A DNA stretch of 64,000 nucleotides from Bryobacteraceae bacterium (GTDB taxonomy: Bacteria > Acidobacteriota > Terriglobia > Bryobacterales > Bryobacteraceae), in assembly GCA_030041985.1 (NCBI GenBank), contig JASIAM010000266.1, positions 1-64,000 of the forward strand. Direction: 5' to 3'. The notes beneath the pieces were generated by a model. The model made no database searches and had not been told where the DNA came from. It saw only the letters and a list, made by a program, of their open reading frames with translations. The position numbers were made by a program, and so were the translations under genes. Positions 8,452-18,341 of this stretch are shown here, one piece after another (position 1 is the first letter of the stretch; each line of letters starts with the position of its first letter).

Positions 8452-8913
8452 ATGAGAAGAATCTACACAAGCGCTATGGCAGCCGGCGCCGCGCTGCTCG
8501 TGGCTGGCGCCGCGCATGCTCAAGTGACGCTGAACTCGGTGCGAGTCGGCGCCAAAGATACGGTCGCATTGGCGAAGTTCTATCAGGCTGCATTTGGCAT
8601 GCAGGAGGTCAACCGCATCGAGGGCGGCGCCGGTGGACCGGAGGTCTTCGTCAACTTCGGCGCCAGTGTCGAAGCTGCCAAGGCCAACAAGAGCGAGCCG
8701 ATTGTGATCATGCACCGCGATTCCGACGACCTCAAGGACCCGATCCCGCACGTGATCCTGAACGTGAAGGATATGGCGGCGACCGTGGCTGCCATCAAAG
8801 CCGCCGGCGGCTCCATGGCGAGTGAACCGCGTCCCTTCCGCAACACCGGTATCGTGATCGGCATCGCCATCGATCCCGCGGGCAACCGCATAGAGATGAT
8901 TCAACGGCCTTGA
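8452..8913 (+). CDS. Exported VOC (glyoxalase-like) protein
   Basis: An AGGAGG ribosome site five bases before the ATG fixes the start. Residues 1-23 form a signal peptide (ends AAHAQ). The rest is one VOC-fold unit: VTLNSVRVGAKDTVALAKFY, the middle block ending HVILNVKDM, and the closing GIAIDPAGNRIEMIQ, where a metal-ligand Glu often lies. Export to the periplasm is unusual for the fold, though acidobacteria have several. The hydroxylase operon is 46 bp upstream; a link to aromatic breakdown is possible but unproven. Confidence 0.7.
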   Translation: MRRIYTSAMAAGAALLVAGAAHAQVTLNSVRVGAKDTVALAKFYQAAFGMQEVNRIEGGAGGPEVFVNFGASVEAAKANKSEPIVIMHRDSDDLKDPIPHVILNVKDMAATVAAIKAAGGSMASEPRPFRNTGIVIGIAIDPAGNRIEMIQRP

Positions 8914-8955
8914 CGAGCGCGCGGGGCATTTCCACACTGCTAAAATCAGCGCTGC

Positions 8956-8961
8956 TAGAAT
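8956..8961 (+). promoter_or_regulatory. -10-like TAGAAT upstream of carA
   Basis: GCTAGAATA at 8954-8962 recurs upstream of pheS and, in close form, nifS and other genes here. The start site would leave a leader of about 34 bases carrying the GGAGGA ribosome site. No good -35 is seen. Confidence 0.4.
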
Positions 8962-9001
8962 AAAAAAGGTCCGCACCCCCGAACGGAGGAACTGCATAAA
9001 A

Positions 9002-10135
9002 TTGAAATCCGCCATCCTTGCCCTGGAAGACGGCACGGTCTTCGAGGGCGTTAGTTTTGGTGCGCCTACCGAGCGCGCGGGTGAGGTCGTCTTCAATACC
9101 GCGCTTACCGGGTATCAGGAGGTGTTTACCGACCCTTCTTACTCCGGCCAGATCGTAGTGCTCACCAATCCCCAGATCGGCAACTACGGCACGAACGAAG
9201 AAGATAACGAAGCGCCCCGGCCTTATATTGAAGGCTTGGCCGTGCGCGAATTCTCAGCCGTATCGAGCAATTGGCGGTCGGACGCGGAGGCCAATGGATT
9301 TCTCGAACGCCACGGCATTCCCGTGATCTCGGGTCTCGACACCCGGGCTCTGGTGCGGCACTTGCGCAGCCGCGGTGTTATGCGCGGCGCGCTCTCTTCC
9401 ATCGAATCGGATCCCGAAGCCCTTATCGCGAAGGCCCGAGCCATTCCCACCATGGCCGGCCTCGATCTCGCCACCCAGGTCAGCACCCCGGAAACGTACA
9501 CGTGGGCCAAGCCGGTCGATCCGTGCTCCCCTTCCGAGCGTGTCCCTCCTCTGGCCAAGGAACATTTCCATGTAGTGGCCTACGATTTCGGGATCAAGCG
9601 CAATATCCTCCGCCGGCTGGTACAGGTGGGCTGCCGCGTAACCGTCGTCCCGTCGCTCACCTCCGCCGAGGATGTACTGGCCCTCAAGCCCGATGGCATT
9701 TTCCTCTCCAATGGCCCCGGCGACCCCGAGCCATTACAAGCGCAAGTCGGCAATATCCGCAAGCTGATCGGGAAGAAGCCGATATTTGGCATCTGCCTTG
9801 GCCATCAGCTTCTCGGCCTCGCGGTTGGCGGCAAGACTTACAAATTGAAATTCGGCCATCGCGGCGCCAATCACCCGGTCCGCAATGAACTCACCAAGCG
9901 CGTCGAAATCACCTCGCACAATCACGGGTTCGCCGTCGATCCCGATTCGCTCAATCTCAATGACGTCGAACTGACCCACATCAACCTCAACGATCAAACT
10001 CTGGAGGGGTTCCGCCATCGCCATCATCCCGTATTCTGCGTGCAATATCACCCCGAGGCCGCGCCCGGCCCGCATGACTCCCATTACCTGTTCGACGAAT
10101 TCGTGAAACTGATGAAAGACGAGCAGCAGCGATAA
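9002..10135 (+). CDS. carA: Carbamoyl-phosphate synthase small subunit
   Basis: A 377-residue glutamine amidotransferase subunit. The N-terminal CPSase small-chain domain begins [19 protein letters not shown] and contains the [12 protein letters not shown] motif. The C-terminal class I amidotransferase domain has [12 protein letters not shown] with the nucleophile Cys and [11 protein letters not shown] with the His/Glu pair. It releases ammonia from glutamine for the large subunit, feeding pyrimidine and arginine synthesis. The start is TTG at 9002 with GGAGGA 11 bases upstream; no ATG or GTG fits. carB follows after two bases. Confidence 0.96.
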   Translation: MKSAILALEDGTVFEGVSFGAPTERAGEVVFNTALTGYQEVFTDPSYSGQIVVLTNPQIGNYGTNEEDNEAPRPYIEGLAVREFSAVSSNWRSDAEANGFLERHGIPVISGLDTRALVRHLRSRGVMRGALSSIESDPEALIAKARAIPTMAGLDLATQVSTPETYTWAKPVDPCSPSERVPPLAKEHFHVVAYDFGIKRNILRRLVQVGCRVTVVPSLTSAEDVLALKPDGIFLSNGPGDPEPLQAQVGNIRKLIGKKPIFGICLGHQLLGLAVGGKTYKLKFGHRGANHPVRNELTKRVEITSHNHGFAVDPDSLNLNDVELTHINLNDQTLEGFRHRHHPVFCVQYHPEAAPGPHDSHYLFDEFVKLMKDEQQR

Positions 10136-10137
10136 TC

Positions 10138-13100
10138 ATGCCCCGGCGCAACGACCTTCACCGCATCCTCATCATCGGCTCCGGACCCATCATCATCGGC
10201 CAGGCATGCGAGTTCGATTACTCCGGTACGCAGGCTGCGAAAGCTCTGCGATCCGATGGCTACGAAGTCGTGCTGGTGAATTCCAATCCGGCCACCATCA
10301 TGACGGATCCGGAAATCGCCGGCAAAACTTACATCGAGCCCCTTACCGAGCCCTACCTTGAGGAGATTATCCGCCGCGAACGGCCGAACGCGCTGCTCTC
10401 CACCGTCGGCGGACAGACGGGACTGAATCTCTCGGTGGCGCTCGCGGAATCCGGTGTTCTGGAACGCTATGGCGTCGAACTGATCGGCGCCAACATCGAC
10501 GCTATCAAGAAGGCGGAAGACCGGCTGCTGTTCAAGGACGCCATGCGCAAAATCGGGCTGGAAGTGCCGCAATCGCAGCTCATCAATTCCATCGCCGGCG
10601 GTCTCGAATTTGCCACGCGGATCGGATATCCCGCAATTCTGCGGCCCAGTTTTACGCTGGGCGGCACGGGCGGCGGCATCGCTTACAACCAGGAGGATCT
10701 GACCGAGATCCTGGAGCGGGGCCTCGATCTCTCGCCCGTCCATGAGGTGCTGATGGAGGAGAGCGTGCTGGGCTGGAAAGAGTTCGAACTGGAGGTGATG
10801 CGCGATCTCGCCGATAACTGCATCATCATCTGCTCCATCGAGAATTTCGATCCCATGGGCGTGCACACGGGCGACTCCATTACCGTGGCCCCCGCGCAAA
10901 CCCTCACCGACCGCGAATATCAGATGATGCGCGATGGCGCAATCCGCTGCCTGCGCGAGATCGGCGTGGATACGGGCGGTTCGAACGTGCAATTCGCCAT
11001 CAACCCGCAGGATGGGCGCATGGTGATCATCGAGATGAACCCGCGCGTCTCCCGCAGCTCCGCGCTCGCTTCCAAGGCCACGGGATTTCCCATTGCCAAA
11101 ATCGCCGCCAAGCTGGCGGTAGGCTATCGGCTCGATGAGATCCGCAACGATATCACGCAGAAAACGCCGGCCTCCTTCGAGCCGACCATTGACTACGTGG
11201 TCGCCAAGATCCCCAAATGGGCCTTCGAGAAGTTTCCCGGCGCGGATTCCACTCTGGGCACACAAATGAAATCGGTGGGCGAGGTGATGGCGATCGGCCG
11301 TACCTTCAAGGAAGCTCTCTCGAAGGGCATGCGCAGCCTCGAAACGGGCAAGGCATTCGGCTCGGAAAAACTCGAGAAGGGCCTCATCACTCAGAAGCTC
11401 ATCACCCCCACTCCCGATCGCCTGAATTACCTGCGTTTTGCCCTGGCGAACGGATACAGCGCCGCCGAAGTACACGAGCTGACCTCCATCGATCCCTGGT
11501 TCCTGGAACAGATCAAGGAGGTAGTCGATTTCGAAGGCCGGATTGCCGAAACCTCCTGGCCTGTCGATTCCAAAGATCTGTTCCGCATTGCCAAGCGCTA
11601 CGGAATTTCCGATGTCCAGCTCGCCAAGACATGGAACACCGACGAAATTTCAGTCCGCAACCGCCGCAAGGAACTGGGCGTCGCCGCTGTGTTCAGCCGT
11701 GTAGACACGTGCGCCGCCGAATTTGAAAGCTTCACACCGTACCTGTATTCCTGTTACGAAGCTTCTTCGGAGTCCGATCCCTCGGACCGGGAAAAAGTCA
11801 TGATTCTGGGCAGCGGCCCCAACCGTATCGGGCAGGGAATCGAATTCGATTACTGCTGCTGTCACGCTTCCTTCGCGCTGCAGGAATTGGGCGTCGAGTC
11901 GATCATGGTCAACTGCAATCCGGAAACCGTGTCCACCGACTACGACACCAGCGACCGCCTGTACTTCGAGCCGCTGACCCTCGAAAGCGTGCTCAACATT
12001 TACGATACCGAGCGGCCGGATGGCATCATCGTGCAGTTCGGCGGCCAGACCCCGCTCAATCTGGCGCTGCCTCTGAAGCGGCTGGGTGTGCCGATCATCG
12101 GCACAGACCCGGAGTACATCGACCTCGCCGAAGACCGCAAACTGTTCGGCGCGCTGCTCGAACAATTGGGCATTCCGGCTCCTGCAAATGGCTCGGCCAC
12201 CAGTGTTGAAGAAGCTTGCCAAGTGGCGCGGCGTATCGGTTTCCCGGTGCTGGTGCGCCCCAGTTATGTGCTCGGAGGGCGCGCCATGGTCATCGCTTAT
12301 GACGAGCAGATGGTGCGCGAGTACATGCGCGAAGCCGTTACCTTCTCTCAGGAACGCCCCGTGCTGGTCGATCGCTTCCTGGAGGACGCCACCGAGGTCG
12401 ATGTAGATGCGTTGTCGGATGGCGAGGATGTGCTGATTGCCGGCATCATGGAGCACATCGAAGAAGCGGGTGTGCATTCCGGCGACAGCTCCTGTGTGCT
12501 GCCTTCGCAATCTCTGTCCCCGAAAACGCTCGAGACCATCGAAGATTACACCGTGCGGCTTGCCAAGGCGCTGCACGTGGTTGGTCTGATGAACGTGCAG
12601 TACGCGATTCAAAACGGCACGGTGTACGTGCTCGAAGTGAACCCCCGCGCTTCGCGCACCGTGCCCTACGTCAGCAAAGCGACTGGCGTCGCTCTGCCGA
12701 AAATCGCCGCCGGCCTGATGTGGGGCCGCAAGCTGCGCGATTATGGCTTCGGTTCCGGCGGCCTTGGCTCCGGCAAGCTTACGGTCCCGCAGAATTTCGT
12801 CAAATCGCCTGTTTTCCCCTTCAACAAATTTCCCGGCGTCGATCCGGTGCTTGGACCGGAAATGCGCTCCACGGGTGAGGTCATGGGCGTTGGTATGAAT
12901 TTCGGTGAGGCCTTTTTGAAAGCGCAGATCAGCGCGGGCAGCCCTCTGCCGGAAAAAGGCACAGTCTTCATCAGCGTGAACGACCATCACAAACGGGAGG
13001 CCGTTGAGGTCGCGCGGCGGTTCGTCCAATTAGGTTTCAGCGTGGTGGCCACGCGCGGCACCGCGTCCGCGCTGCGCGCTGCCGGTATCACATCCAAGAC

Positions 13101-13368
13101 CGTTTTCAAAGTAAACGAGGGCCGGCCCAATGCCGTTGATCTGCTGAAGGGCGGCTCGATTCAGCTTGCTATCTACACCACCACGGGGGCGCCCGGTTTC
13201 GCGGATGAGAAGTCGATCCGCCGCGCCGCGATGCAATACCGTGTGCCTTGCATCACTACGATGAGCGGCGCCCGCGCCGCGGCGGATGCCATCGCTGCGC
13301 GCAAACGCGACCCCATAAGGGTCTGGAGCCTTCAGGAAATCCACGAGACCAAGGGCACGGTGGCGTAG
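10138..13368 (+). CDS. carB: Carbamoyl-phosphate synthase large subunit
   Basis: At 1076 residues it is full length. Two homologous ATP-grasp halves are evident: the first opens [20 protein letters not shown], the second (about residue 555) [20 protein letters not shown]. Each has a metal/ATP motif with [20 protein letters not shown] or [20 protein letters not shown]. The C-terminal ~140 residues form the MGS-like allosteric domain ([20 protein letters not shown]). It uses bicarbonate, ammonia from CarA and two ATP to make carbamoyl phosphate. It is co-transcribed with carA (2-bp gap) and ends seven bases from a convergent gene. Confidence 0.97.
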   Translation: MPRRNDLHRILIIGSGPIIIGQACEFDYSGTQAAKALRSDGYEVVLVNSNPATIMTDPEIAGKTYIEPLTEPYLEEIIRRERPNALLSTVGGQTGLNLSVALAESGVLERYGVELIGANIDAIKKAEDRLLFKDAMRKIGLEVPQSQLINSIAGGLEFATRIGYPAILRPSFTLGGTGGGIAYNQEDLTEILERGLDLSPVHEVLMEESVLGWKEFELEVMRDLADNCIIICSIENFDPMGVHTGDSITVAPAQTLTDREYQMMRDGAIRCLREIGVDTGGSNVQFAINPQDGRMVIIEMNPRVSRSSALASKATGFPIAKIAAKLAVGYRLDEIRNDITQKTPASFEPTIDYVVAKIPKWAFEKFPGADSTLGTQMKSVGEVMAIGRTFKEALSKGMRSLETGKAFGSEKLEKGLITQKLITPTPDRLNYLRFALANGYSAAEVHELTSIDPWFLEQIKEVVDFEGRIAETSWPVDSKDLFRIAKRYGISDVQLAKTWNTDEISVRNRRKELGVAAVFSRVDTCAAEFESFTPYLYSCYEASSESDPSDREKVMILGSGPNRIGQGIEFDYCCCHASFALQELGVESIMVNCNPETVSTDYDTSDRLYFEPLTLESVLNIYDTERPDGIIVQFGGQTPLNLALPLKRLGVPIIGTDPEYIDLAEDRKLFGALLEQLGIPAPANGSATSVEEACQVARRIGFPVLVRPSYVLGGRAMVIAYDEQMVREYMREAVTFSQERPVLVDRFLEDATEVDVDALSDGEDVLIAGIMEHIEEAGVHSGDSSCVLPSQSLSPKTLETIEDYTVRLAKALHVVGLMNVQYAIQNGTVYVLEVNPRASRTVPYVSKATGVALPKIAAGLMWGRKLRDYGFGSGGLGSGKLTVPQNFVKSPVFPFNKFPGVDPVLGPEMRSTGEVMGVGMNFGEAFLKAQISAGSPLPEKGTVFISVNDHHKREAVEVARRFVQLGFSVVATRGTASALRAAGITSKTVFKVNEGRPNAVDLLKGGSIQLAIYTTTGAPGFADEKSIRRAAMQYRVPCITTMSGARAAADAIAARKRDPIRVWSLQEIHETKGTVA

Positions 13369-13374
13369 AGTACT

Positions 13375-13740
13375 TTATTTGCCTTCGAGATCTTCGAGCC
13401 GTTCCTCGTGATCGTTGAGACGGTCATGATGGGCGGCTACAATTCGTTCGAGGCTTTGGACAGAGGCTAAAGCGTCCCGGGCGATATCCTGGAGCCTCTG
13501 GATGGAGTCATCGTGCCTCCGGATGGAGTCATCGTGGCTTTGGATGGAGGCCAAGGTGTCGCGGGCGAGGACCGCAAGTGCGCGGATGTTCTCACCGTCT
13601 TTGCGAATATTCTCGGCATCTCTGCGAATGTTCTCGGCATCTTGTTCCCGCAGCGCATCATGGCGCTGCACGGATTCAAAAAGCTCGTGAATGCTGGCGT
13701 GCAGCGATTCGAGGTGCAGCCGCAACTCGTCGTCAGTCAT
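13375..13740 (-). CDS. Coiled-coil protein with heptad repeats
   Basis: This 121-residue protein is almost wholly helical. Tandem seven-residue units are visible: DAENIRR, DAENIRK, DGENIRA near residues 35-55 and HDDSIRR, HDDSIQR near 70-83. The repeats are also visible in DNA as 21-bp units. It has no membrane segment, signal peptide or catalytic motif. It probably forms a dimeric or trimeric rod. It converges on carB with six bases between the stops. A similar coiled-coil protein without repeats is at 37674-37961. Function unknown. Confidence 0.6.
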   Translation of the reverse strand: MTDDELRLHLESLHASIHELFESVQRHDALREQDAENIRRDAENIRKDGENIRALAVLARDTLASIQSHDDSIRRHDDSIQRLQDIARDALASVQSLERIVAAHHDRLNDHEERLEDLEGK

Positions 13741-13884
13741 GAATCGTCCCTCTCAACCCGCCCCGCCACGCGAGAAACCCGGCGGGAGCTTTGCTGCCGC
13801 CGGGCCGCGTCGTTCTAATTTGACCCTGTATTGGTAACTTCCTGGTCCCCTTCGCATCGGGGTTTCTTACACTATAACAAGCCG
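13741..13884. other. Divergent intergenic region with a GC-rich hairpin
   Basis: CCCGGCGG (13778-13785) and CCGCCGGG (13797-13804) form a perfect 8-bp stem with an 11-base loop. It lies between the divergent starts of the coiled-coil gene and the methyltransferase gene. No clear promoter hexamers were found. Confidence 0.4.
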
Positions 13885-14619
13885 ATGGCCGACTACGACG
13901 ATTTCGCCTGGTTTTATAACCGTTATTGGAACGAGGAATTCCATAGCCTGGCGTTCCCGATTCTGGAGCGTATCTGGCTGGCGCGCGTTCCTGCAGGCGG
14001 GCGCATTCTGGATGTGTGCTGCGGAACCGGCTACCTGGCGGGCCTGCTCGCGGCGCGCGGACATCGCGTTACGGGCTTCGATGCCTCGGCCGGCATGATT
14101 GGCTACGCCCGCGAAAACGTCCCAGCGGCGGAATTTGCGGTGTGCCCGGCCGGATCGTTTCACAGTGAGACTCGCTATGATGCCGCCGTCTCTACGTTCG
14201 ACAGCCTGAATCACATCCTTGAGCCAAACGAGTTGGAAGCTACGTTCCACAACATCTCGCGCGCGCTGCAGCCCGGCGCTTTGTTCGCCTTCGATATTTT
14301 GCTCGAGAAAGCCTATCAGACGCACTGGGGCGAAGCCTTCGCGCTGGTGCGGGACGACCACGTGCTAACCATCACCGGAGCGGGTTACGATTTCCGGACA
14401 CGCCTGGCCTCCTGCACCATCACCATGTTCCGGTTGATCGAGGGCCAGTGGCGCCGCTCGGATTCTCTGATCCGGGAACGGTGCTACACCGTGGAAGAAA
14501 TCGGCGATGCTGCCAGTCAGGCCGGTTTTGGGGAACTAACCTGTTACGACGCGCGTGACTTTGGCATGGCCGGACAACTGGGCGAAGGACGAACGTTTTT
14601 TGTGGTGCGCAGGCGTTAG
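13885..14619 (+). CDS. Class I SAM-dependent methyltransferase
   Basis: The 244-residue product has methyltransferase motif I ILDVCCGTGYLAGLLAARG (about 41-59), motif II GFDASAGMIGYAREN, and an acidic loop STFDSLNHI in place of the usual motif IV. The start ATG at 13885 gives MADYDDFAWFYNRYWNEEF, the expected lead helix; a GTG 18 codons earlier lacks support. The substrate is unknown and could be a small molecule. Its TAG stop overlaps the TAA stop of the convergent downstream gene by three bases. Confidence 0.8.
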   Translation: MADYDDFAWFYNRYWNEEFHSLAFPILERIWLARVPAGGRILDVCCGTGYLAGLLAARGHRVTGFDASAGMIGYARENVPAAEFAVCPAGSFHSETRYDAAVSTFDSLNHILEPNELEATFHNISRALQPGALFAFDILLEKAYQTHWGEAFALVRDDHVLTITGAGYDFRTRLASCTITMFRLIEGQWRRSDSLIRERCYTVEEIGDAASQAGFGELTCYDARDFGMAGQLGEGRTFFVVRRR

Positions 14620-15581
14620 AAGCGCTGCTGACCCTGGGCTTTGGGGCGGCGGAGGTTCGGAGAGTCCTGCGTATGATGCATCATCCGCGCCAAGGCTTCC
14701 ATTTGGGTCTCGGGAATGCTTGCGGCTATAGAGACCGTAGTGCCGTTGGCGGAGATTGCGATGGCGTTCAAAGCCGCAGTGGCCTGGGTGTTTTGCTGCT
14801 CCTTCATCTCGCCAAGATTCAACAGGAACTGCAGCACATTGGCGAGCGCGGTAGCATTCGCCGGGGTGTCCAGCAAGAATTGCGCATTCAACGTCACCTG
14901 GGCGCCGAACTTCACACCGCCACTCGATTGCTGGATGTTCTGGAAAACGGTGGAAGGAACGGTGGGCAGATTGGAAGTGGCAGGAGGCTTGATCGCGGGG
15001 GGAGGCACTTGGGAAAAACCCCAGGCGTCTTCGGCCGAGCTTAGCTGGTTTACGGCCGCGAGAAGCGCCGGGGACAGAGTCGAAGGTGCGGCCTGGCGAT
15101 CGATGGCGGCCTTGACACTGGCCACATCCCCCGCGATCGCGATTGTGCCACTCAGAAATGCAAATGCGCCACCATGATTGAGATTCTCCAGGATGGTGAC
15201 ACCGTTATAAACTTCGGAGGTAGCGCCCGCAGCAGCCGCGGCGCCGGCGATTGCAGACCCATTAAACGTGCCCCGCGCTAAAGCAAGATGGCTGGCACTA
15301 GTGGCTGCTCCGTTAGACGCCAGGAGCAATTCATCCAGGTCCTGCGTGGGATCGAATCCGGTTTGCACCACGGCCTGCTCCAAATGCTGGTTAATGAGGA
15401 TTTGGGTAATCAGATACTGGCCGAAGGTGGAAGCTTTCGCCTGATCCACATTCACTCCCGCGATAACCTTGGCATCCGGCATCACCATGCCAAGCAGTTG
15501 GGGGTCGGCGGCATCTACCATAGCGGCCCACGGCGCGGCCACCAGGGCCGCTGTAAAAATCCGCAGTATCATAACCATCAA
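14616..15581 (-). CDS. Exported acidobacterial protein of unknown function
   Basis: A 321-residue protein with a signal peptide (residues 1-24, cut near VDAAD). The mature part has repeating alpha/beta segments such as MVMPDAKVIAGVNVDQAKAS and GTIAIAGDVASVKAAIDRQ. These resemble DUF3352-like or quasi-repeated adhesin/propeptide folds seen in secreted proteins, but I do not assign a family. The C-terminus is basic (NLRRPKAQGQQRF). Its stop codon is embedded in the stop region of the convergent methyltransferase gene. No neighbour suggests a role. Confidence 0.6.
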   Translation of the reverse strand: MMVMILRIFTAALVAAPWAAMVDAADPQLLGMVMPDAKVIAGVNVDQAKASTFGQYLITQILINQHLEQAVVQTGFDPTQDLDELLLASNGAATSASHLALARGTFNGSAIAGAAAAAGATSEVYNGVTILENLNHGGAFAFLSGTIAIAGDVASVKAAIDRQAAPSTLSPALLAAVNQLSSAEDAWGFSQVPPPAIKPPATSNLPTVPSTVFQNIQQSSGGVKFGAQVTLNAQFLLDTPANATALANVLQFLLNLGEMKEQQNTQATAALNAIAISANGTTVSIAASIPETQMEALARMMHHTQDSPNLRRPKAQGQQRF

Positions 15582-15732
15582 GACGGACTCCCTCGCTTCA
15601 TATTAGCAGCCGGTTTTTGGATCTCTCGGGACTACCGATATTTCCCACCCCAGAGGCACGGAGCCATGGCGCATGCGGAATCTCCTCGATCGAGAGAACC
15701 AGTGCAAAGTCTTCTCTAGTGGATTTCGGTGA

Positions 15733-15760
15733 TTGACAATTGCCGTGGGGAGGCTATACT
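15733..15760 (+). promoter_or_regulatory. Sigma-70-type promoter TTGACA-N16-TATACT
   Basis: TTGACA at 15733-15738 and TATACT at 15755-15760 are 16 bases apart, the best -35/-10 pair in the window by eye. It drives the CMD-family gene at 15815, with an expected start near 15767 inside an inverted repeat. Confidence 0.65.
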
Positions 15761-15781
15761 CGTTTCATTCAGCGTGAAACG
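15761..15781. promoter_or_regulatory. Operator-like inverted repeat at the start site
   Basis: CGTTTCA (15761-15767) and TGAAACG (15775-15781) are perfect 7-bp arms with a 7-base spacer. They sit directly downstream of the -10 box and span the predicted +1. This is a good position for a dimeric repressor of the CMD-family gene. Confidence 0.5.
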
Positions 15782-15814
15782 GTATGTGCTGGACGCTGAG
15801 TGGAAGCGCATAAC

Positions 15815-16408
15815 ATGCCGCACATTTCCCTACCGGAAGCCTTTCCAGGAATCACGGGCGGTTTTGCATTTCGTCCCGAAACAGCCAAACCCATGCGCGA
15901 ACTCGCGGAGGCACTGTTGCGAAGCCCCAGTTCCCTCACCAGCGGCGAGCGTGAGATGATCGCAACCTTTGTCTCCACCCTCAATGATTGTTACTTCTGC
16001 CAGAGCAGCCATAGAGCGGCGGCAGCGCACCATCTCGACCGAGACTACAAGCTTGTCGATAGGGTCCGGTTCGATTATCGGAACGCGCCAGTAAGTGAGA
16101 AGCTGAAAGCCCTGCTGGCCATTGCAGCCAAAGTTCAAATTGGGGGAAAAAGTGTAACTGCGGACGACATCGACGATGCGCGCCGGCAAGGCGCGACGGA
16201 CATTGAAATTCATGATACGGTGCTGATCGCAGCCGCCTTTTGCATGTACAACCGCTATGTGGATGGGCTCGCCACATTCACACCGGCCGATCAGAACCTC
16301 TACGACGCGATGGGCGCGCGAATGGCGCACGAAGGGTACCTCTCAGCGTCCACCGATTCCCGGCGGCCCAAAGCCGATATTGAAAAGGGCCTTTCGCCGG
16401 CCGGCTAA
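15815..16408 (+). CDS. Carboxymuconolactone decarboxylase / AhpD-like protein
   Basis: A 197-residue all-helical CMD-family protein with the redox pair CYFCQSSHRAAAAHH, the AhpD-type C-x-x-C-x3-H active site. Related peroxidase-like proteins reduce peroxides using thiols. The ATG at 15815 gives MPHISLPEAFPGI; a GTG five codons upstream is possible. It has its own strong promoter and a 7-7-7 inverted repeat at +1, which fits regulation by a stress regulator. It is monocistronic. Which electron donor it uses is unknown. Confidence 0.82.
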   Translation: MPHISLPEAFPGITGGFAFRPETAKPMRELAEALLRSPSSLTSGEREMIATFVSTLNDCYFCQSSHRAAAAHHLDRDYKLVDRVRFDYRNAPVSEKLKALLAIAAKVQIGGKSVTADDIDDARRQGATDIEIHDTVLIAAAFCMYNRYVDGLATFTPADQNLYDAMGARMAHEGYLSASTDSRRPKADIEKGLSPAG

Positions 16409-16556
16409 GCGGCCTGAGGAGACACGAGGAGGTTTATGTCTACGGCTTCTGCTGTTGCATTTCGCGGCGAAGATCACGACGGATCTTTCTGCGGCCGGCG
16501 TGAATGATCACATCGGTTTGGGCGCACGCGGGGAATTACCCCTGCCCACGCGGAAT
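16409..16556. other. Gap with a 23-codon frame behind a strong ribosome site
   Basis: GAGGAGG is followed at 16436 by an ATG that opens a 23-codon frame (MSTASAVAFRGEDHDG... , stop at 16505-16507). The ribosome site is better than most in the window, but the peptide has no recognisable feature. It may be the beginning of a lost gene or a leader peptide. The rest of the gap leads into the convergent ribBA-type gene. Confidence 0.3.
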
Positions 16557-17699
16557 TTACGGGATTGGGATCTGATCTACGATTTCGATACCGAAGCCTT
16601 CGAGCGCAACGATCTTGCGGGGATGGTTGGTAAGCAGGCGAATGGTGTGCAGTCCCAAATCGGAGAGTATCTGCGCTCCGATTCCGTGCTCGTGCTGTAA
16701 CTGGCGCTGCCCGTCGCTCCCTTGGTAGTGGGAAAAGTCGCGCGCATGGGAGAGCAAGCGGAACTCGCCGGATGACGAAGGAGGGGCTTCTCGCTCGAGG
16801 CGAAAGCCTGGCCCGCTTTCGTGGAGATACACGAGCACGCCGCCGCCGGCTTCGACGATCATGCGGAGTGATTGCTCGATCAGCCGCCGGCACTCGCAAG
16901 CCGTGGAATGAAAGACATCACCCAGGACACAGCGCGAGTGCATGCGTACCAGCACGGCTTCTTTGCCGGCGACTTCGCCATGCACCAGGGCAAGATGGTG
17001 TTCGGGACTTAGGTCGCTGGTATAGGCGATGGCGCGGAAGATGCCAGTTTCGGTTTCCACGCAGCCCTCCGCCAGCCGGCGCACAAACGTCTCGTGCTTC
17101 ATGCGGTAGCGGATTAGCTCGGCCACGGAAATCAGGAGCAGGTTATGGCGTGCGCAAAAGCGCTCCAGTTCGGGGACGCGAGCCATGGAACCATCGTCAT
17201 TCATAATTTCGCAAATCACTCCGGCGGGCGTGAGGCCGGCCAGGCGAGCGAGATCGACGGAGGCTTCGGTCTGCCCCGCGCGGACGAGCACACCGCCCTC
17301 GCGCGCGCGTAATGGGAACATGTGTCCTGGGCGCGCCAGGTCTTGAGGGCGGCAGCCAGGATGGATGGCCTTGAGGATAGTACGGGTGCGATCGGCTGCG
17401 GAGATTCCCGTGGTCACTCCTTCGCGCGCGTCGATGGACTCGCAGAAGGCGGTCCCAAAATTGGAAGTATTTTGAGCGGTGATGAGGGGAAGCCGGAGGT
17501 GGTCGCAGCGCTCTGTAGTGAGGGCCAGGCAGATGAGGCCGCGCCCGTGGGTGGCCATGAAATTGATGATCTCGGGAGTGACTTTTTCCGCCGCAATAGT
17601 CAGGTCGCCTTCGTTTTCCCGGTCTTCATCGTCGACCACAACTACGATTCGCCCGGCGCGCAACTCTTCGAGCGCTTCGGGAACGCCGACAAAGGGCAT
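16557..17699 (-). CDS. ribB: RibBA-type protein: DHBP synthase with a degenerate GTP cyclohydrolase II domain
   Basis: Residues 1-200 are a normal 3,4-dihydroxy-2-butanone-4-phosphate synthase: [28 protein letters not shown], and the [12 protein letters not shown] and [11 protein letters not shown] blocks. It converts ribulose 5-phosphate for riboflavin synthesis. Residues 205-380 follow the GTP cyclohydrolase II fold. The zinc Cys residues appear kept (HSRC257, C268, C270), but the GRGIGL catalytic segment reads ESGPGFRL (294-301), and the following ~45 residues do not match the family. The second activity is therefore probably lost, as in RibBX-type hybrids. TACAAT lies five bases before the ATG. 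No other rib gene is in the window. Confidence 0.85.
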   Translation of the reverse strand: MPFVGVPEALEELRAGRIVVVVDDEDRENEGDLTIAAEKVTPEIINFMATHGRGLICLALTTERCDHLRLPLITAQNTSNFGTAFCESIDAREGVTTGISAADRTRTILKAIHPGCRPQDLARPGHMFPLRAREGGVLVRAGQTEASVDLARLAGLTPAGVICEIMNDDGSMARVPELERFCARHNLLLISVAELIRYRMKHETFVRRLAEGCVETETGIFRAIAYTSDLSPEHHLALVHGEVAGKEAVLVRMHSRCVLGDVFHSTACECRRLIEQSLRMIVEAGGGVLVYLHESGPGFRLEREAPPSSSGEFRLLSHARDFSHYQGSDGQRQLQHEHGIGAQILSDLGLHTIRLLTNHPRKIVALEGFGIEIVDQIPIP

Positions 17700-17704
17700 G
17701 CTTT

Positions 17705-17710
17705 ATTGTA
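17705..17710 (-). promoter_or_regulatory. -10-like TACAAT five bases before the ribBA-type ATG
   Basis: The minus-strand hexamer is followed by AAAGC and ATG with no ribosome site. The expected start would be at or next to the A of ATG, so a leaderless mRNA is suggested. No good -35 was seen. Confidence 0.4.
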
Positions 17711-17738
17711 GCGGGAGGGTAAAACGCCAGGCCGAAGG

Positions 17739-18341
17739 CTATTCGGTGGGAAGCAGGTCGCCGACGCGAACCGTCTCACCGCGGTTTTCGAGCGAGACCA
17801 TCTCGGTTTCGGCAAACAAGCGGATCAGCCGGTAACCGGACGCGAAAGGCTGGCGGTGAACCACCAGCAAACGCCGTGACAGGTCCAGCACCCAGTACTC
17901 GGGCACGCCCGCAGCGCCATAGAGCACCGCTTTGCGGGAAAGGTCGAAGCCGGCGGAGGTATCGGCAACCTCGACCGCCAGCAAGAGTTCGTCGCCGCGC
18001 GGGTGGCGTTTTGCAAAATCCGATTTGTTCTCCGCAACCACGGCCAGATCCGGTTCCGGAAGGCTGCGCTCGCGGTCGGCCGCAGCCACCTCGATGGGAA
18101 GTTGAACGCGCAAGCATTCGGCGAAGCCGATGCGCACAACCCATCTAAGCACCAGTTGAATAGCGAAGGCGTGTGGAGGCTTCTGTCCCATCTTGTCAAC
18201 CAGGTCTCCGTCAATCAGCTCGTAACGCCTCCCCTCAAAGAAACCGGTTTCGCTAAGAAGGTCCACTTCTTCGCGCGTGAAACGTTTTCGCGGAAGCGTC
18301 TCGGCAGCAGCCTGGGAGGGCAGCAAGATTCCGGCTGACAT
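17739..18341 (-). CDS. Uma2 family (DUF820) endonuclease-like protein
   Basis: The 200-residue product has the DUF820/Uma2 pattern of a restriction-like nuclease fold: an early [12 protein letters not shown], then the core [21 protein letters not shown] and [18 protein letters not shown]. The Asp, Glu and Lys/Gln positions needed for the PD-(D/E)XK site appear present (EPD, EVAD). AGAGGAGA is a good ribosome site before the ATG. Members are abundant in cyanobacteria and soil bacteria; their targets are mostly unknown. It is upstream of the ribBA-type gene on the same strand, 39 bp apart. Confidence 0.8.
   Translation of the reverse strand: MSAGILLPSQAAAETLPRKRFTREEVDLLSETGFFEGRRYELIDGDLVDKMGQKPPHAFAIQLVLRWVVRIGFAECLRVQLPIEVAAADRERSLPEPDLAVVAENKSDFAKRHPRGDELLLAVEVADTSAGFDLSRKAVLYGAAGVPEYWVLDLSRRLLVVHRQPFASGYRLIRLFAETEMVSLENRGETVRVGDLLPTE

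Noticed and set aside
10084-13029. Long minus-strand frames (463 and 459 codons) opposite carA/carB
   Set aside because: They mirror the codon pattern of carAB and have no recognisable domain or start signal.
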